From Granulicella sp. (GTDB lineage: Bacteria > Acidobacteriota > Terriglobia > Terriglobales > Acidobacteriaceae), in assembly GCA_003132145.1 (NCBI GenBank), contig PKWU01000008.1:1-42664 (forward strand): 42,664 nucleotides of DNA, in the 5' to 3' direction. The translations under genes were made by a program, and so were the position numbers. Below, piece by piece: positions 9,124 through 18,269 of this stretch (positions within the stretch are counted from its first letter, which is position 1; the number at the start of each line of letters is the position of its first letter). The notes beneath the pieces are model-generated. The model was not told the origin of the DNA and did no database searches. It was given only the letters and a program-made list of their open reading frames with translations.

Positions 9124-10352
9124 ACCGTATGACGAACACCTCGGAGCATTCCACACAGGCCATCTTCAGCGTCTGCGCGGATGCGGACGTGGTCCAAGTG
9201 GCGACCTCGGCCGCATCCAATATCTCCGGCGCTCACTTCGCGGGTGAGTTTCACGACTACATCACCGCCGAGAGACGTCCTCAGTTCTCTCCGGAGTTGA
9301 AAAACGCCTCCTCCTGCGTCGCGCTCATTGATTTCGATCGCGACCCTGAACTGGCGATTGAGACCACCGAGCGCCTGCATCAGATATTTCTCAAGAATAT
9401 CGGCATCATCGGGGTTGGCTCCGAGCTCGATGCGGGCATTCTGCTGCGCGCCGTTCGCAACGGATGCACCGAGTTCCTGACCAAGCCGGTCAGCCTGATG
9501 GAACTGACCGCATCGCTCAACCGCTACAACGACGTCCTGGCCGTCGATCCCAACGCGCAGAGCAGCCTTGGGCGCGTCATCTCCTTCTTTGGGGCCAAGG
9601 GCGGCGTCGGGACCACGATGCTGGCGGTCCATCTGGCCATATTTCTGGTTCGCCAGCACGGCAAGAAGGTACTGCTGATCGACCACAAGCAGCAGCTTGG
9701 CCACGTCGCCTTGTACCTGGGCCTGAAGGACACGCAGTACCACTTTGAAGAGCTGCTGCACAACGCCGACCGGCTCGACTCGGAGCTTCTGAAAGGCTTT
9801 GTCATCCGCCACCGGAGCGGCCTGGACGTCATCGCGTCGCCGGAGTTGTCGGGAAGTCCGCACGAGGCCACGAGCCTTGAGTTTGAACGCGTGATGGACT
9901 TTTTGCGCCGCGAATACGACTACGTTCTGATCGACTCCTCGGTTGCGTACCAGGAGTCCAAGAACGCACTGATCGAACAGTCCGACGAGGTCTTCATCGT
10001 CTCAACGCCGGACGTGGCCGCGTTGCGCGACCTGGCCCGGCTGGTGGAAAACCTGTCGCTCAGTGAGTCCTCCACAAACAAGCTGCGTCTGGTGGTAAAC
10101 CGCTCCACGGCAACCGACTCCATCACTCCCGAGCAGATTGAGAAGACCGTACGGTTCCCCATCTCCGTTGCTGTTCCCAACAACTACTTCGAGCTGCTTC
10201 GCGCGATCAACGATGGGGAGCCGATTTCGCCGCAGCGCCGCTCTGAGTTCAACCAGGCGCTCTCGCGATGGGCCAACCAGATTGTGAACGGATTAGACGC
10301 TGCGGAACCTCCCACGGCAAAGAAGAAGCTCTTCTCATTTTTGCACTCATAG
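9120..10352 (+). CDS. cpaE: Pilus localisation ATPase-like protein CpaE/TadZ
   Basis: A 410-aa protein with an N-terminal receiver-like domain (about 10-135, ending GCTEFLTKPVSLMEL) and a MinD/ParA-type domain. TadZ/CpaE proteins set the polar site of the Tad pilus. The deviant Walker A motif is KGGVGTT starting at K160: the signature Lys of KGG is kept but the usual second Lys (GKT) is Thr. The next motif reads LLIDHKQQLGHVALYLGL, where many CpaE proteins have DLDLQFG. A late DSS motif (VLIDSS) is present. ATP hydrolysis may therefore be weak or absent, which fits atypical ATPases of this family. The start overlaps the cpaC stop (ATGA). Confidence 0.9.
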   Translation: MNRMTNTSEHSTQAIFSVCADADVVQVATSAASNISGAHFAGEFHDYITAERRPQFSPELKNASSCVALIDFDRDPELAIETTERLHQIFLKNIGIIGVGSELDAGILLRAVRNGCTEFLTKPVSLMELTASLNRYNDVLAVDPNAQSSLGRVISFFGAKGGVGTTMLAVHLAIFLVRQHGKKVLLIDHKQQLGHVALYLGLKDTQYHFEELLHNADRLDSELLKGFVIRHRSGLDVIASPELSGSPHEATSLEFERVMDFLRREYDYVLIDSSVAYQESKNALIEQSDEVFIVSTPDVAALRDLARLVENLSLSESSTNKLRLVVNRSTATDSITPEQIEKTVRFPISVAVPNNYFELLRAINDGEPISPQRRSEFNQALSRWANQIVNGLDAAEPPTAKKKLFSFLHS

Positions 10353-10394
10353 CGGATTGAGGAACGGTCCTGCAAATATTTCGAGGTGCTTGCA

Positions 10395-11753
10395 ATGGCT
10401 GAAGTATCGATGTACATGACTCCGTCCGTCCGCCCCGCTGTTGCCACCGAGGTGCGCGTCACCACGGTGCTGGACGATCGCGCGCGCCAGGCGCTGAAGA
10501 CCGCCGTGCATCACGAACTGATCCGGCGCATGGACCTGGAAAAGCTCTCCGCCATCCAGTCCGACGAGACCGGGGGACGGCAGCGCCTGCTCAGCATAAT
10601 ACTGCAACTGATTGGCGAACAGAGCGCCCCGCTGAGCACGCTGGACCGCGACCATCTGGCGCAGGACATCCTGGACGAGGTCTTCGGCCTCGGCCCGCTG
10701 GAGCCGCTGCTGCACGATCCCACGGTGAGCGACATTCTGGTGAACACCTACAAGCACGTCTACGTGGAACGGCGCGGCGTGATCGAGAAGACCGACATCT
10801 CCTTCAAGGATGAGGCCCACCTGATGCACATCATCGACAAGATCGTCTCCGCGGTTGGTCGCCGGATCGATGAGTCGTCGCCCATGGTGGACGCGCGCCT
10901 GCTGGACGGCTCGCGCGTGAACATTGTGATTCCGCCGCTTGCGGTGGACGGCCCTCTGCTGTCGATACGGCGGTTCGGGTCCACGCCGCTTACCGCCGAC
11001 GATCTGCTGCGCCACCGCACGCTCACTCCGCAGATGCTGGAAACCCTGCGCGGTGCGGTGCGCGCGCGGCTGAACATTGTCATCTCCGGGGGCACCGGCT
11101 CGGGCAAGACGACTCTGCTCAACGTTCTCTCGGGCTACATCAGCGACGCCGAGCGGATCGTGACCATCGAGGACTCCGCTGAACTACAGATCAAACAGGA
11201 GCACGTTGCCCGCCTGGAGTGCCGCCCACCGAATCTGGAGGGCAAGGGCGCGATCCGCCAGCGCGAGCTGGTGATCAACGCGCTGCGCATGCGCCCCGAC
11301 CGCATCATCCTGGGCGAGGTGCGCGGGGAAGAGGCGCTGGACATGCTGCAGGCCATGAACACCGGCCATGACGGGTCCATTACCACCATTCACGCCAACA
11401 ATCCGCGGGATGCCATCGCGCGCATCGAGACCATGGCGATGATGGGCTCGATCACGCTGCCCGTAGCAGCCATCCGCGCCCAGATCGCCTCCGCCGTCGA
11501 TATTATTGTGCAGGTCTCGCGCATGAGCGACGGATCGCGCCGCGTCACCCACATCAGCGAGATCACCGGGACTAGCGGAGACATCATCAGCCTGCAGGAC
11601 ATCTACCTGTTCGAGAAGCTGGGACTTGGGCCGAGCGGAAATGTCAAAGGGCGGTTCCACTCCACCGGCATCGTGCCCAAGTTCGGCGAACGGCTGAAGG
11701 CCGCCGGAATCCCGCTTGGCCTCAACCTTCTGGACCATTCGGTCGAAGTATAG
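10395..11753 (+). CDS. cpaF: Pilus secretion ATPase CpaF/TadA
   Basis: A 452-aa cytoplasmic hexameric ATPase powering Flp pilus assembly. The Walker A motif is [12 protein letters not shown] (near residue 233). An aspartate-box region ([12 protein letters not shown]), a Walker B region ([19 protein letters not shown]) and a His-box ([16 protein letters not shown]) follow in order. An N-terminal helical domain has the [13 protein letters not shown] segment typical of CpaF. The ATG at 10395 is preferred over GTG 10386 because GAGGT is suitably spaced upstream. A 42-bp gap separates it from cpaE and 27 bp from tadB. Confidence 0.95.
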   Translation: MAEVSMYMTPSVRPAVATEVRVTTVLDDRARQALKTAVHHELIRRMDLEKLSAIQSDETGGRQRLLSIILQLIGEQSAPLSTLDRDHLAQDILDEVFGLGPLEPLLHDPTVSDILVNTYKHVYVERRGVIEKTDISFKDEAHLMHIIDKIVSAVGRRIDESSPMVDARLLDGSRVNIVIPPLAVDGPLLSIRRFGSTPLTADDLLRHRTLTPQMLETLRGAVRARLNIVISGGTGSGKTTLLNVLSGYISDAERIVTIEDSAELQIKQEHVARLECRPPNLEGKGAIRQRELVINALRMRPDRIILGEVRGEEALDMLQAMNTGHDGSITTIHANNPRDAIARIETMAMMGSITLPVAAIRAQIASAVDIIVQVSRMSDGSRRVTHISEITGTSGDIISLQDIYLFEKLGLGPSGNVKGRFHSTGIVPKFGERLKAAGIPLGLNLLDHSVEV

Positions 11754-11780
11754 AGGAGAGGCAGAGAGGGAGCGCCGACC

Positions 11781-12749
11781 ATGGTACTGCTGACACTTAC
11801 ATTTCTGCTTGCGCTGGCGCTCAGCTTCACCATCCTCATGCTTGGGACGCGCGCAACGGCGTCAAGCAAGTCCGCCCAAGTGCGCCTGACAACCATCCGG
11901 CATTCCATTCAGGCGCAACAGTCCGGCACCAGAGGAGCTGAGCTGGAGTCAGCCGGGGAGGAGGATTCTGTCGCCCGCCTCGGCATCTTCCTGGAGCGCT
12001 ATCCAATTGGAAATAAGCTCAAGGTGCTGCTGATCCACGCCAACAGCAGCATGAGCCTGGGCGGTATCGTTCTGGTCAGCGCGGGTTCGGCACTGGCCTG
12101 CGGCCTGCTCTGCTTCCTCTTTCTGCATGTGGTTCTGCTTGCCTTAGCCGTTAGCTTTGCCGGAGCAGTTCTGCCCTACGTTCTGCTGCGGATGAAACGC
12201 GATCGCCGGCTCAAGGCGTTCAACACCGCTCTGCCCGACGCCATCGATCTGATGGCCCGAGCGCTGCGCGCCGGCCACTCGATGAACTCGTCGATAGAGA
12301 TGATCGCCGAACAGGCGCCCGAGCCGCTCGCCTCCGAGTTCGTACAGGTCTACAAGCAGCAGAGGCTGGGTCTGCACTTTCGCGAGGCACTGCTGCAGAT
12401 GGGCACGCGCATTCCATCGAAAGACCTGCAATTCCTGATTACCGCGATTCTGGTGCAGAAGGAGACGGGGGGCGACCTGACGGAGATCCTCGACCGAACC
12501 ACGCACGTCATACGCGACCGCATCCGCATCGAAGGCGAGGTGCGCACCCACACCGCGCAGGGGCGGCTGACCGGCTGGATCCTCGGCCTGCTCCCGATCA
12601 TCATGCTGGTGCTGATCAACATCGCCAGCCCCGGCTACTCTTCGGTCCTCTTCCACGATCCCACCGGGCAGAAGCTGCTCTATGCCGGCGGGGCACTGAT
12701 ACTTCTCGGCGGCCTCATCATCCGCAAGATCGTCGATGTCGAGGTCTGA
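11781..12749 (+). CDS. tadB: Tad inner-membrane platform protein TadB
   Basis: A 322-aa GspF-type inner-membrane protein forming half of the Tad assembly platform. It has an N-terminal membrane helix, two central helices (about 90-135), and a cytoplasmic T2SSF domain with LPDAIDLMARALRAGHSM and TAILVQKETGGDLTEILD, then two C-terminal helices. A GAGAGG/GAGGG-rich segment precedes the ATG. It pairs with TadC directly downstream (9-bp gap). Confidence 0.92.
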   Translation: MVLLTLTFLLALALSFTILMLGTRATASSKSAQVRLTTIRHSIQAQQSGTRGAELESAGEEDSVARLGIFLERYPIGNKLKVLLIHANSSMSLGGIVLVSAGSALACGLLCFLFLHVVLLALAVSFAGAVLPYVLLRMKRDRRLKAFNTALPDAIDLMARALRAGHSMNSSIEMIAEQAPEPLASEFVQVYKQQRLGLHFREALLQMGTRIPSKDLQFLITAILVQKETGGDLTEILDRTTHVIRDRIRIEGEVRTHTAQGRLTGWILGLLPIIMLVLINIASPGYSSVLFHDPTGQKLLYAGGALILLGGLIIRKIVDVEV

Positions 12750-12758
12750 CTGCCCGCT

Positions 12759-13664
12759 ATGACTCCTCTCTTTACCCTCACCTTCGGCGCGACAATCTTT
12801 TTCGCTCTTGCGCTTGCCGTGGTTTTCTTCTTCACCCGCACCTCGCGCGCCGCGCTACAGCGGATCCGCGAGATCACCTACCGCGGCAGACGCTTTCGGC
12901 GAAGCGTTCCAGTGGGCAGCAACGCAGGGCGCCAGTTCATGGCGTTCATTCATTGGGCGCGTGCGCATCTCGGCCTGGCCGCGGACGTGGACCTGCCCGA
13001 GCGCCTGGCCAACGCCGGAACCAAGGGCACGCTGTCAGCCGATATCTACACCACGTCGCGCATCCTCTGTCCGCTGCTGGCGCTGGTTGCCGGCTCCTTC
13101 ATCCCGTACAGCCGTTTGTTCTGGATGATCGCGCTTCCCGCCGCCGCCTTCATTGCGCCCAACATCGCGCTGACGCGGCTGATCAAGCGCCGCCGCGAAA
13201 AGATCCGCAAGAGCATTCCCGACGCCGTCGACCTGCTGGTGATCTGCGTCGATGCCGGGCTGGGCCTCGATCAGGCCCTGCTGCGCGTCGGGCAGGAACT
13301 GGGCAACAGCCATCCCCAGATCACTGAAGAACTGCTGCAGATCAACCGCGAGCAACGCGCCGGAAAGCCACGCATCCAGGCCTGGGCCGATATGGCTAAG
13401 CGCAGCGAACTGCCCGACATCGATGCCTTCGCCGGAATGCTGGTGCAGACCGAGCGCTTCGGTACGCCCATCGCGCGCGCCCTGAGCGGCTTCGCCGACA
13501 ACATCCGGCTCAAACGCCGTCAACTGGCCGAAGAGATGGCCGCAAAGACCACCGTGAAGATCATCTTCCCGCTGGTACTGTTCATCTTTCCCAGCATGTT
13601 CCTTGTCCTGCTCGGCCCCGCCGTGCTCAGCATTATGCGCGGCATGTCCCACATGGGCCAGTGA
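12759..13664 (+). CDS. tadC: Tad inner-membrane platform protein TadC
   Basis: A 301-aa GspF-type membrane protein, partner of TadB. The T2SSF motif IPDAVDLLVICVDAGLGLDQ and the second half (FAGMLVQTERFGTPIARAL) are clear. Membrane helices occur near residues 5-25, 105-140 and 265-295. It is the last pilus gene here: no tadD, tadE, tadF or tadG homologue follows within the window, and the next gene is housekeeping aroC. Confidence 0.92.
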   Translation: MTPLFTLTFGATIFFALALAVVFFFTRTSRAALQRIREITYRGRRFRRSVPVGSNAGRQFMAFIHWARAHLGLAADVDLPERLANAGTKGTLSADIYTTSRILCPLLALVAGSFIPYSRLFWMIALPAAAFIAPNIALTRLIKRRREKIRKSIPDAVDLLVICVDAGLGLDQALLRVGQELGNSHPQITEELLQINREQRAGKPRIQAWADMAKRSELPDIDAFAGMLVQTERFGTPIARALSGFADNIRLKRRQLAEEMAAKTTVKIIFPLVLFIFPSMFLVLLGPAVLSIMRGMSHMGQ

Positions 13665-13801
13665 CAACTCCCATTCCGCAGCCGTACCTGGCACCATTGA
13701 GGTCGAGCGTGTCGCGCAAGGCCCAGAGAAGAGGCGTGTCGTGGAGGAGGAGTTGTTACAATCTGAGTCTGGGCAGAAAGAGTTTGGACTGAGAGAGATA
13801 A

Positions 13802-15001
13802 ATGCTGCGATTTTCAACTGCGGGAGAGAGCCACGGAGAGGCGCTGGTGGCGATGGTGAGCGGGCTGCCGGCGGGCGTGCCGGTGGAGCAGGAGTTCCTC
13901 GACCGTGAGATGGCTCGTAGGCAGAAGGGCTATGGACGCGGCGGGAGAATGCGCATCGAGCAGGACAGGGCGCACATCCTGAGCGGCGTGCGGCACGGCA
14001 AGACGATCGGGTCGCCCGTGGCGATGACGATTGCCAATGCGGACTGGAAGAACTGGGAGGAGATTCTGCCGGTCTTCGTTGGGGAGGGCGCGGGCGACGT
14101 GGCGAAGCACAAGGCGGTGGCGTCGCCGCGACCGGGGCACGCGGACCTGGCGGGAAGCCTGAAGTACGACTTTGCGGACGCGCGCTACGTTCTGGAGCGG
14201 TCGAGCGCGCGGGAGACGGCTGCGCGGGTGGCTTGCGGTGCGATGGCGAAGATGCTGCTGAGGGAGCTGAATGTTTCGGTGGCAAGCCATGTGGTGCGCG
14301 TGGGCAAGGCGGAGCTGCGGCGCGAGGCGACGTGGGAGGAGATTGTCGCGCTGGCGGCGAAGGATGAGGTGTTGCTGAACTGCGTGGACGCGGAGGACGA
14401 GGCGCGGATGAAGGCCGAGGTGGATGCGGCGCTGAGAACGGGCGATACGATTGGCGGCGTCTTCGAGGTGGTGGTGCATGGGCTTCCGCCGGGCGTGGGG
14501 ACGCATGCGAACTGGGACGAGCGGCTGGATGGGTTGCTGGCGCAGGCGGTGATGAGTCTACAGGCGGTGAAGGCGGTGGAGATCGGGCGCGGAGTGACGG
14601 CGGCGGAGTCGCTGGGTAGCGTGGTGCATGACGAGATTGGATACGCGGGCGCGGGGGATGGGAAGGATGGGGACTTCACGAAGTTCTCGCGCGAGCAGAA
14701 CAATGCGGGCGGGATCGAGGGCGGGATCTCGAATGGCGAGGATGTGGTGGTGCGGGGCTATCTGAAGCCCATATCGACACTGCGAAGGCCACTGGGCTCG
14801 GTGAGTTTTGCGACCCGCGAACCGGTCAAAGCATCGTATGAGAGAAGCGATGTGTGCGTGGTTCCGGCGGCGGGCGTCGTCGCTGAGTCGATGGTTGCGC
14901 TGACGATTGCCCGGTTGTCGATCGAGAAGTTTGGCGGCGACTCGCTGGGCGAGATGCTGCGGAACTACAAGGGATATTGCGAGCAGATTCGGGCGTATTG
15001 A
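13802..15001 (+). CDS. aroC: Chorismate synthase
   Basis: Converts EPSP to chorismate, the last step of the shikimate pathway, using reduced FMN. The 399-aa product begins MLRFSTAGESHGEALVA, matching the family N-terminus with the conserved GESHG. Other family signatures are the GRGGRMRIEQD region, HADLAGSLKYDFADARYVLE and the FMN-contacting FSREQNNAGGIEGGISNGED (about residues 297-316). The ATG at 13802 gives the standard N-terminus. A 137-bp gap separates it from tadC, so it probably has its own promoter. Confidence 0.97.
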   Translation: MLRFSTAGESHGEALVAMVSGLPAGVPVEQEFLDREMARRQKGYGRGGRMRIEQDRAHILSGVRHGKTIGSPVAMTIANADWKNWEEILPVFVGEGAGDVAKHKAVASPRPGHADLAGSLKYDFADARYVLERSSARETAARVACGAMAKMLLRELNVSVASHVVRVGKAELRREATWEEIVALAAKDEVLLNCVDAEDEARMKAEVDAALRTGDTIGGVFEVVVHGLPPGVGTHANWDERLDGLLAQAVMSLQAVKAVEIGRGVTAAESLGSVVHDEIGYAGAGDGKDGDFTKFSREQNNAGGIEGGISNGEDVVVRGYLKPISTLRRPLGSVSFATREPVKASYERSDVCVVPAAGVVAESMVALTIARLSIEKFGGDSLGEMLRNYKGYCEQIRAY

Positions 15002-15061
15002 AGACGGTTGTTGGTTGTTAGTTGTTGGTTGTCAGTAAAAGCAAGGGCAAAGGCAGAGACG

Positions 15062-15094
15062 AAATACGGAGATTCTGGCTGCGCCAGAATGACG
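15062..15094 (+). repeat. GATTCT...GAATGAC palindromic repeat, site 1
   Basis: Contains ATTCTGGC-TGC-GCCAGAAT (8-bp perfect stem, 15072-15090) followed by GACG. The 33 bases are identical to 31128-31160. A degenerate extra unit (CTGGAATGACGAAC) follows at about 15102-15116. A TTG/GTT-rich low-complexity run lies just upstream (15005-15035). Related sites are at 21953, 23853 and 31128. Confidence 0.85.
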
Positions 15095-15132
15095 AACAAA
15101 AGCTGGAATGACGAACTGAGTCAGGGACGACG

Positions 15133-15684
15133 ATGGCGACGACGGCGACGATGATGGCGGCGAAGGAAGCGTTGAAGATTCACGAGATCGTGAAGTATCC
15201 GGACCCGGTGCTGGCGAAGATGTGCGCGCCGGTGACGGTCTTCGACGCGGCGCTGCGGACGCTGGTGGAGGAGATGTTCGAGAGCATGTATGTGGCGCAG
15301 GGGATCGGGTTGGCGGCGCCGCAGATCGGACTGCTGCATCGGCTTACGGTGATCGATGTCAGCTACAAGAAGAACGCGAAGGAGAAGCTAGTGCTGATCA
15401 ACCCGGAGGTGGTGGAGACCCGGGGCAAGCAGGTGGAGGAAGAGGGATGCCTGAGCCTGCCTGAGATCCGCGAGAAGGTGAGGCGGGCGGCATGGGTGAA
15501 GATCCGGGCGCAGAACGAGCGCGGCGAGTGGTTCGAGGTGGAGGGCGAGGAGCTGCTGGCGCGCGCGATTCTGCACGAGATCGACCACCTGAACGGGGTG
15601 CTGTTCATCGACCTCATCAGCCGGCTGAAGCGCGAGTTGGTGCTGCGCAAGATCAAGAAGATGCAGAAGAACGGCGAGTGGTAG
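15133..15684 (+). CDS. def: Peptide deformylase
   Basis: Removes the formyl group from nascent proteins. The 183-aa product carries all three family motifs: GIGLAAPQIG, EEGCLSLP with metal ligand C106, and HEIDH with H148, E149 and H152. The N-terminus MATTATMMAAKEA is not conserved, so ATG 15151 or 15154 may be used instead of 15133. The C-terminal helix is Lys-rich (KRELVLRKIKKMQK). It is followed by fmt 108 bp later, the classic def-fmt-rsmB order. Confidence 0.95.
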   Translation: MATTATMMAAKEALKIHEIVKYPDPVLAKMCAPVTVFDAALRTLVEEMFESMYVAQGIGLAAPQIGLLHRLTVIDVSYKKNAKEKLVLINPEVVETRGKQVEEEGCLSLPEIREKVRRAAWVKIRAQNERGEWFEVEGEELLARAILHEIDHLNGVLFIDLISRLKRELVLRKIKKMQKNGEW

Positions 15685-15792
15685 CACTTCGTGCCGTTCT
15701 CGACCGCTTCGCGGTGGCTTCGCGTGGTGGTGCGGTCAGCTATGCTCTCCGTGGGATTGCTCGATGAGCGATTATATTGATGTGGTGATTCG

Positions 15793-16725
15793 ATGAAGCT
15801 GGTTTTTTGTGGGACGCCGGAGTTCGCGGTGGGTACGCTGGAGGCGGTGATCCGTGCGGGGCACGAGGTGGCGCTGGCGGTGACACAGCCGGACCGCGCG
15901 GCTGGGCGCGGGATGGAGTTGCAGGCCCCGCCGGTGAAGAGGGCTGCGGCGGCGCATGGGATTGCGGTGGTGCAGCCGGAGAAGATCCGGAACAATGAGG
16001 AGTTTAGCGAGCGGCTGGAAGGGGTGCGGCCGGATGCGATTGTGGTGGTGGCGTATGGGCGGATGATTCCGCAGTGGATGCTGGAGTTGCCACGGCTGGG
16101 GTGTATCAATCTGCATGGGTCGTTGCTGCCGAAGTACCGCGGGGCCGCGCCGATCCAGTGGGCCGTGGCCAACGGCGAGAGGGTGACGGGCGTGACGACG
16201 ATGCGGCTCGACGAAGGGCTGGACACGGGCCCGATGCTGCTGGCGCGGGAGGTGGCGATTGGGGCCCAGGAGACGGCGGTCGATGTGTTTCGGTCGCTGG
16301 CGGTGGTGGGCGCGGAGTTGATGGTGGAGACGCTGGCGGGGCTCGCGGAGGGGACGTTGGTGGGGCGGAAGCAGGACGAGGCGCAAGCTACGCTGGCTCC
16401 GATCCTGACACGCGAGGATGGGGCGATTGATTTTTCTCGGACGGCGCGACAGATCTACGACCGCTGGCGTGGATTTCAGCCCTGGCCGGGAGCGCATACG
16501 CGGCTGCGCGGGAAGAAGCTGATTGTGCATCGCATGCATGTGGGCGCGGAGAGCGGGATTGAGGCTGGTGTGTTGCGGGTTGTGGGGGACGAGATGGTGG
16601 CGGGATGCGGCGAGCGCTGCTCGGTGGTCTTCGACGAGGTGCAGCTGGAAGGCAAGCGGCGGATGAGCGCGGCGGAGTTTCTGCACGGGTTTCAGGTTAA
16701 GAGCGGCGAGAGGTTGGGGGATTGA
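15793..16725 (+). CDS. fmt: Methionyl-tRNA formyltransferase
   Basis: Formylates initiator Met-tRNA using 10-formyl-THF. The 310-aa product starts MKLVFCGTPEFAV. It has the catalytic loop with N106/H108 (INLHGSLLPKYRGAAPIQWA) and downstream GVTTMRLDEGLDTGPML, then a C-terminal tRNA-binding domain (about 205-310) with the linker WRGFQPWPGAHT. Length is normal for Fmt. Its TGA stop overlaps the TTG start of rsmB, so the two are probably translationally coupled. Confidence 0.97.
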   Translation: MKLVFCGTPEFAVGTLEAVIRAGHEVALAVTQPDRAAGRGMELQAPPVKRAAAAHGIAVVQPEKIRNNEEFSERLEGVRPDAIVVVAYGRMIPQWMLELPRLGCINLHGSLLPKYRGAAPIQWAVANGERVTGVTTMRLDEGLDTGPMLLAREVAIGAQETAVDVFRSLAVVGAELMVETLAGLAEGTLVGRKQDEAQATLAPILTREDGAIDFSRTARQIYDRWRGFQPWPGAHTRLRGKKLIVHRMHVGAESGIEAGVLRVVGDEMVAGCGERCSVVFDEVQLEGKRRMSAAEFLHGFQVKSGERLGD

Positions 16726-18161
16726 GCGATGCGCGGCGCGACGGTGCAGTAAAGCGTGGAGTGCGGGCGCGGCCACGGTCGGCTGGGCCGACGGCATCGG
16801 CGGCGGAGGCGATTGCGAAGATTGCTCCTGCACGGGCTGTGGCGTTCGAGATCCTGACACTGGTGGGCGAGGGCAAGGGACATAGCGATGAACTGCTGCA
16901 CTCGGCGCGGACCGATGAGCTGACGGCGGAGGACCGCAACCTGACGACGGCGCTGGTGATGGGCGTGCTGCGCTGGCAGATTGCGCTGGACGCGCGTGTG
17001 GCGAAGCTGCTGGCGCGGCCCGAGCAGAGGCTGGCGGAGCCGGTGGCGCTGGCGCTGCGCATGGGTGCGTTTCAACTGCTGCAGATGGACCGGATTCCGG
17101 CGCACGCGGTGCTGAACGAGAGCGTGGAGATGTGTCGCGCGGCGGGGCAGCCCCATGCGGCGGGGATGGTGAATGCGGTGCTGCGCAAGCTGGCGGCTAA
17201 ACCCATATCTCAAAATCGAGATGTGGGGCACCCGCTGCGGAGCGTTCCATTGTTCGAGTCGGCGGCGGCGTTTGCGGAGCGGTTGGGACATCCTCTGTGG
17301 CTGGTGGAGCGATGGGCGGCGGCGTATGGGCGCGATGCCGCGCTGGCGATCTGCGAGTATGGACAGAGAGAGCCGCTGGCAGGATCACTCTTTGTTGAGG
17401 CGAAGGGCGGTGGCGCGGCTTCCGCGGAAGAGGCACCGCAGATGGACGATGGATCGCGGTTGGTGGCGGAGATTACGGCGGCTGCGATGCCGGTGGTTGC
17501 AGGACGCGTGGCGCGAGTGTGGGACTGCTGCGCCGCACCGGGAGGAAAGACGCTGATGTTGGCGATGCGGCTGAACCCACATCTCAAGAATGAGATCTCG
17601 GGCTCCCACGACGCGGAGATTCTGGCGACGGACGTGAGCGCGAAGCGGATGGCACTGATGACAGCGCGTCTGCGGCGTTATGCGTATGCCGAGCGCGTGC
17701 GGTGCGCTGTGGCGGATGCTTCGGTCGTTGCGGGCGATGCGGAGGAGAAGTTCGATCTGATTTTGTGCGATGTGCCGTGCAGCGGGACGGGGACGCTGGC
17801 GCGCAATCCGGAGATACGTCATCGTTTGCGCGTGGAGGAGTTGGCGCGGCAATCTGCGCGGCAGCGGGCGATCCTGACGGGAGCACTGGGGCGGCTGGCA
17901 CCAGGCGGGCGACTGGTGTACTCCACCTGCTCGCTGGAACCGGAGGAGAATGAGCTGGTGGTGGAGACAGTGGCGAATGAGGCTGGAGTGCGGCGGATTC
18001 CGGTGGAGACGCTGATGGCAAAGCTGGCTGAGACAGGGGTGCTTAAGCAGGAGGTTGCCGCTGGGCTGATTGGTTCGGCGGTGAGGGATGGCACGCTGCG
18101 CACTCTGCCCGGTGTGTGCGGGTGCGACGGATTTTTTGCGGTGGTTCTGGAGCGGGGATAA
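16722..18161 (+). CDS. rsmB: 16S rRNA m5C967 methyltransferase with two in-frame repeat insertions
   Basis: A SAM-dependent rRNA cytosine-5 methyltransferase of 479 aa. An N-terminal NusB-like RNA-binding domain covers about 30-160. The Rossmann methyltransferase domain has WDCCAAPGGKTLML, the Cys-containing DVPCSGTGT (C353) and the nucleophile motif STCSLEPEEN (C403). The TTG at 16722 overlaps the fmt stop; GTG 16761 is an alternative. Two copies of a 32-nt palindromic repeat lie inside the coding region: near residues 161-171, in the linker between domains, and near 285-296, just after the SAM loop and before ILATDVS. Neither breaks the frame. The inserted residues differ because the copies are read in different frames. 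Confidence 0.93.
   Translation: MSDARRDGAVKRGVRARPRSAGPTASAAEAIAKIAPARAVAFEILTLVGEGKGHSDELLHSARTDELTAEDRNLTTALVMGVLRWQIALDARVAKLLARPEQRLAEPVALALRMGAFQLLQMDRIPAHAVLNESVEMCRAAGQPHAAGMVNAVLRKLAAKPISQNRDVGHPLRSVPLFESAAAFAERLGHPLWLVERWAAAYGRDAALAICEYGQREPLAGSLFVEAKGGGAASAEEAPQMDDGSRLVAEITAAAMPVVAGRVARVWDCCAAPGGKTLMLAMRLNPHLKNEISGSHDAEILATDVSAKRMALMTARLRRYAYAERVRCAVADASVVAGDAEEKFDLILCDVPCSGTGTLARNPEIRHRLRVEELARQSARQRAILTGALGRLAPGGRLVYSTCSLEPEENELVVETVANEAGVRRIPVETLMAKLAETGVLKQEVAAGLIGSAVRDGTLRTLPGVCGCDGFFAVVLERG
17202..17233 (+). repeat. CCCACATCTC palindromic repeat, copy 1 (inside rsmB)
   Basis: A 32-nt element beginning CCCATATCTC and ending GATGTGGGGCACCC. Arms CATATCTC and GAGATGTGGG pair with one mismatch. 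It matches the intergenic copy at 26468 at 29 of 32 positions. Read in rsmB as PISQNRDVGHP. Confidence 0.88.
17576..17607 (+). repeat. CCCACATCTC palindromic repeat, copy 2 (inside rsmB)
   Basis: A more diverged copy beginning CCCACATCTCAAGAAT, then GAGATCTCGGGCTCCC. It keeps the CCCACATCTC and GAGAT arms and the GGGC-x-CCC end. It is read in a different frame from copy 1, giving PHLKNEISGSH. The weaker 3' arm suggests an older insertion. Confidence 0.7.
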
Positions 18162-18205
18162 GAGGCAGCGGGAACATCTGTGGCTGAACGGAAACGCTGA
18201 CCACA

Positions 18206-18265
18206 GGGGCTAAAGCCCCATCGCCAATGCAGCACTTATGGCACGGGTAAACCTGTACCCTTAAG
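18206..18265 (+). repeat. Paired-hairpin dispersed repeat, copy 2
   Basis: First hairpin GGGGC-TAAA-GCCCC (18206-18219), 20-base spacer, then a diverged second hairpin GGCACGGG-TAAA-CCTGTACC (18240-18259) with one mismatch and one G-T pair, and the tail CTTAAG. Lies between rsmB and metH. Confidence 0.7.
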
Positions 18266-18269
18266 CAAA

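Noticed and set aside
15005-15035. Possible CRISPR-like or phase-variable repeat in the GTT/TTG-rich run
   Set aside because: It is short, irregular low-complexity sequence without spacers.
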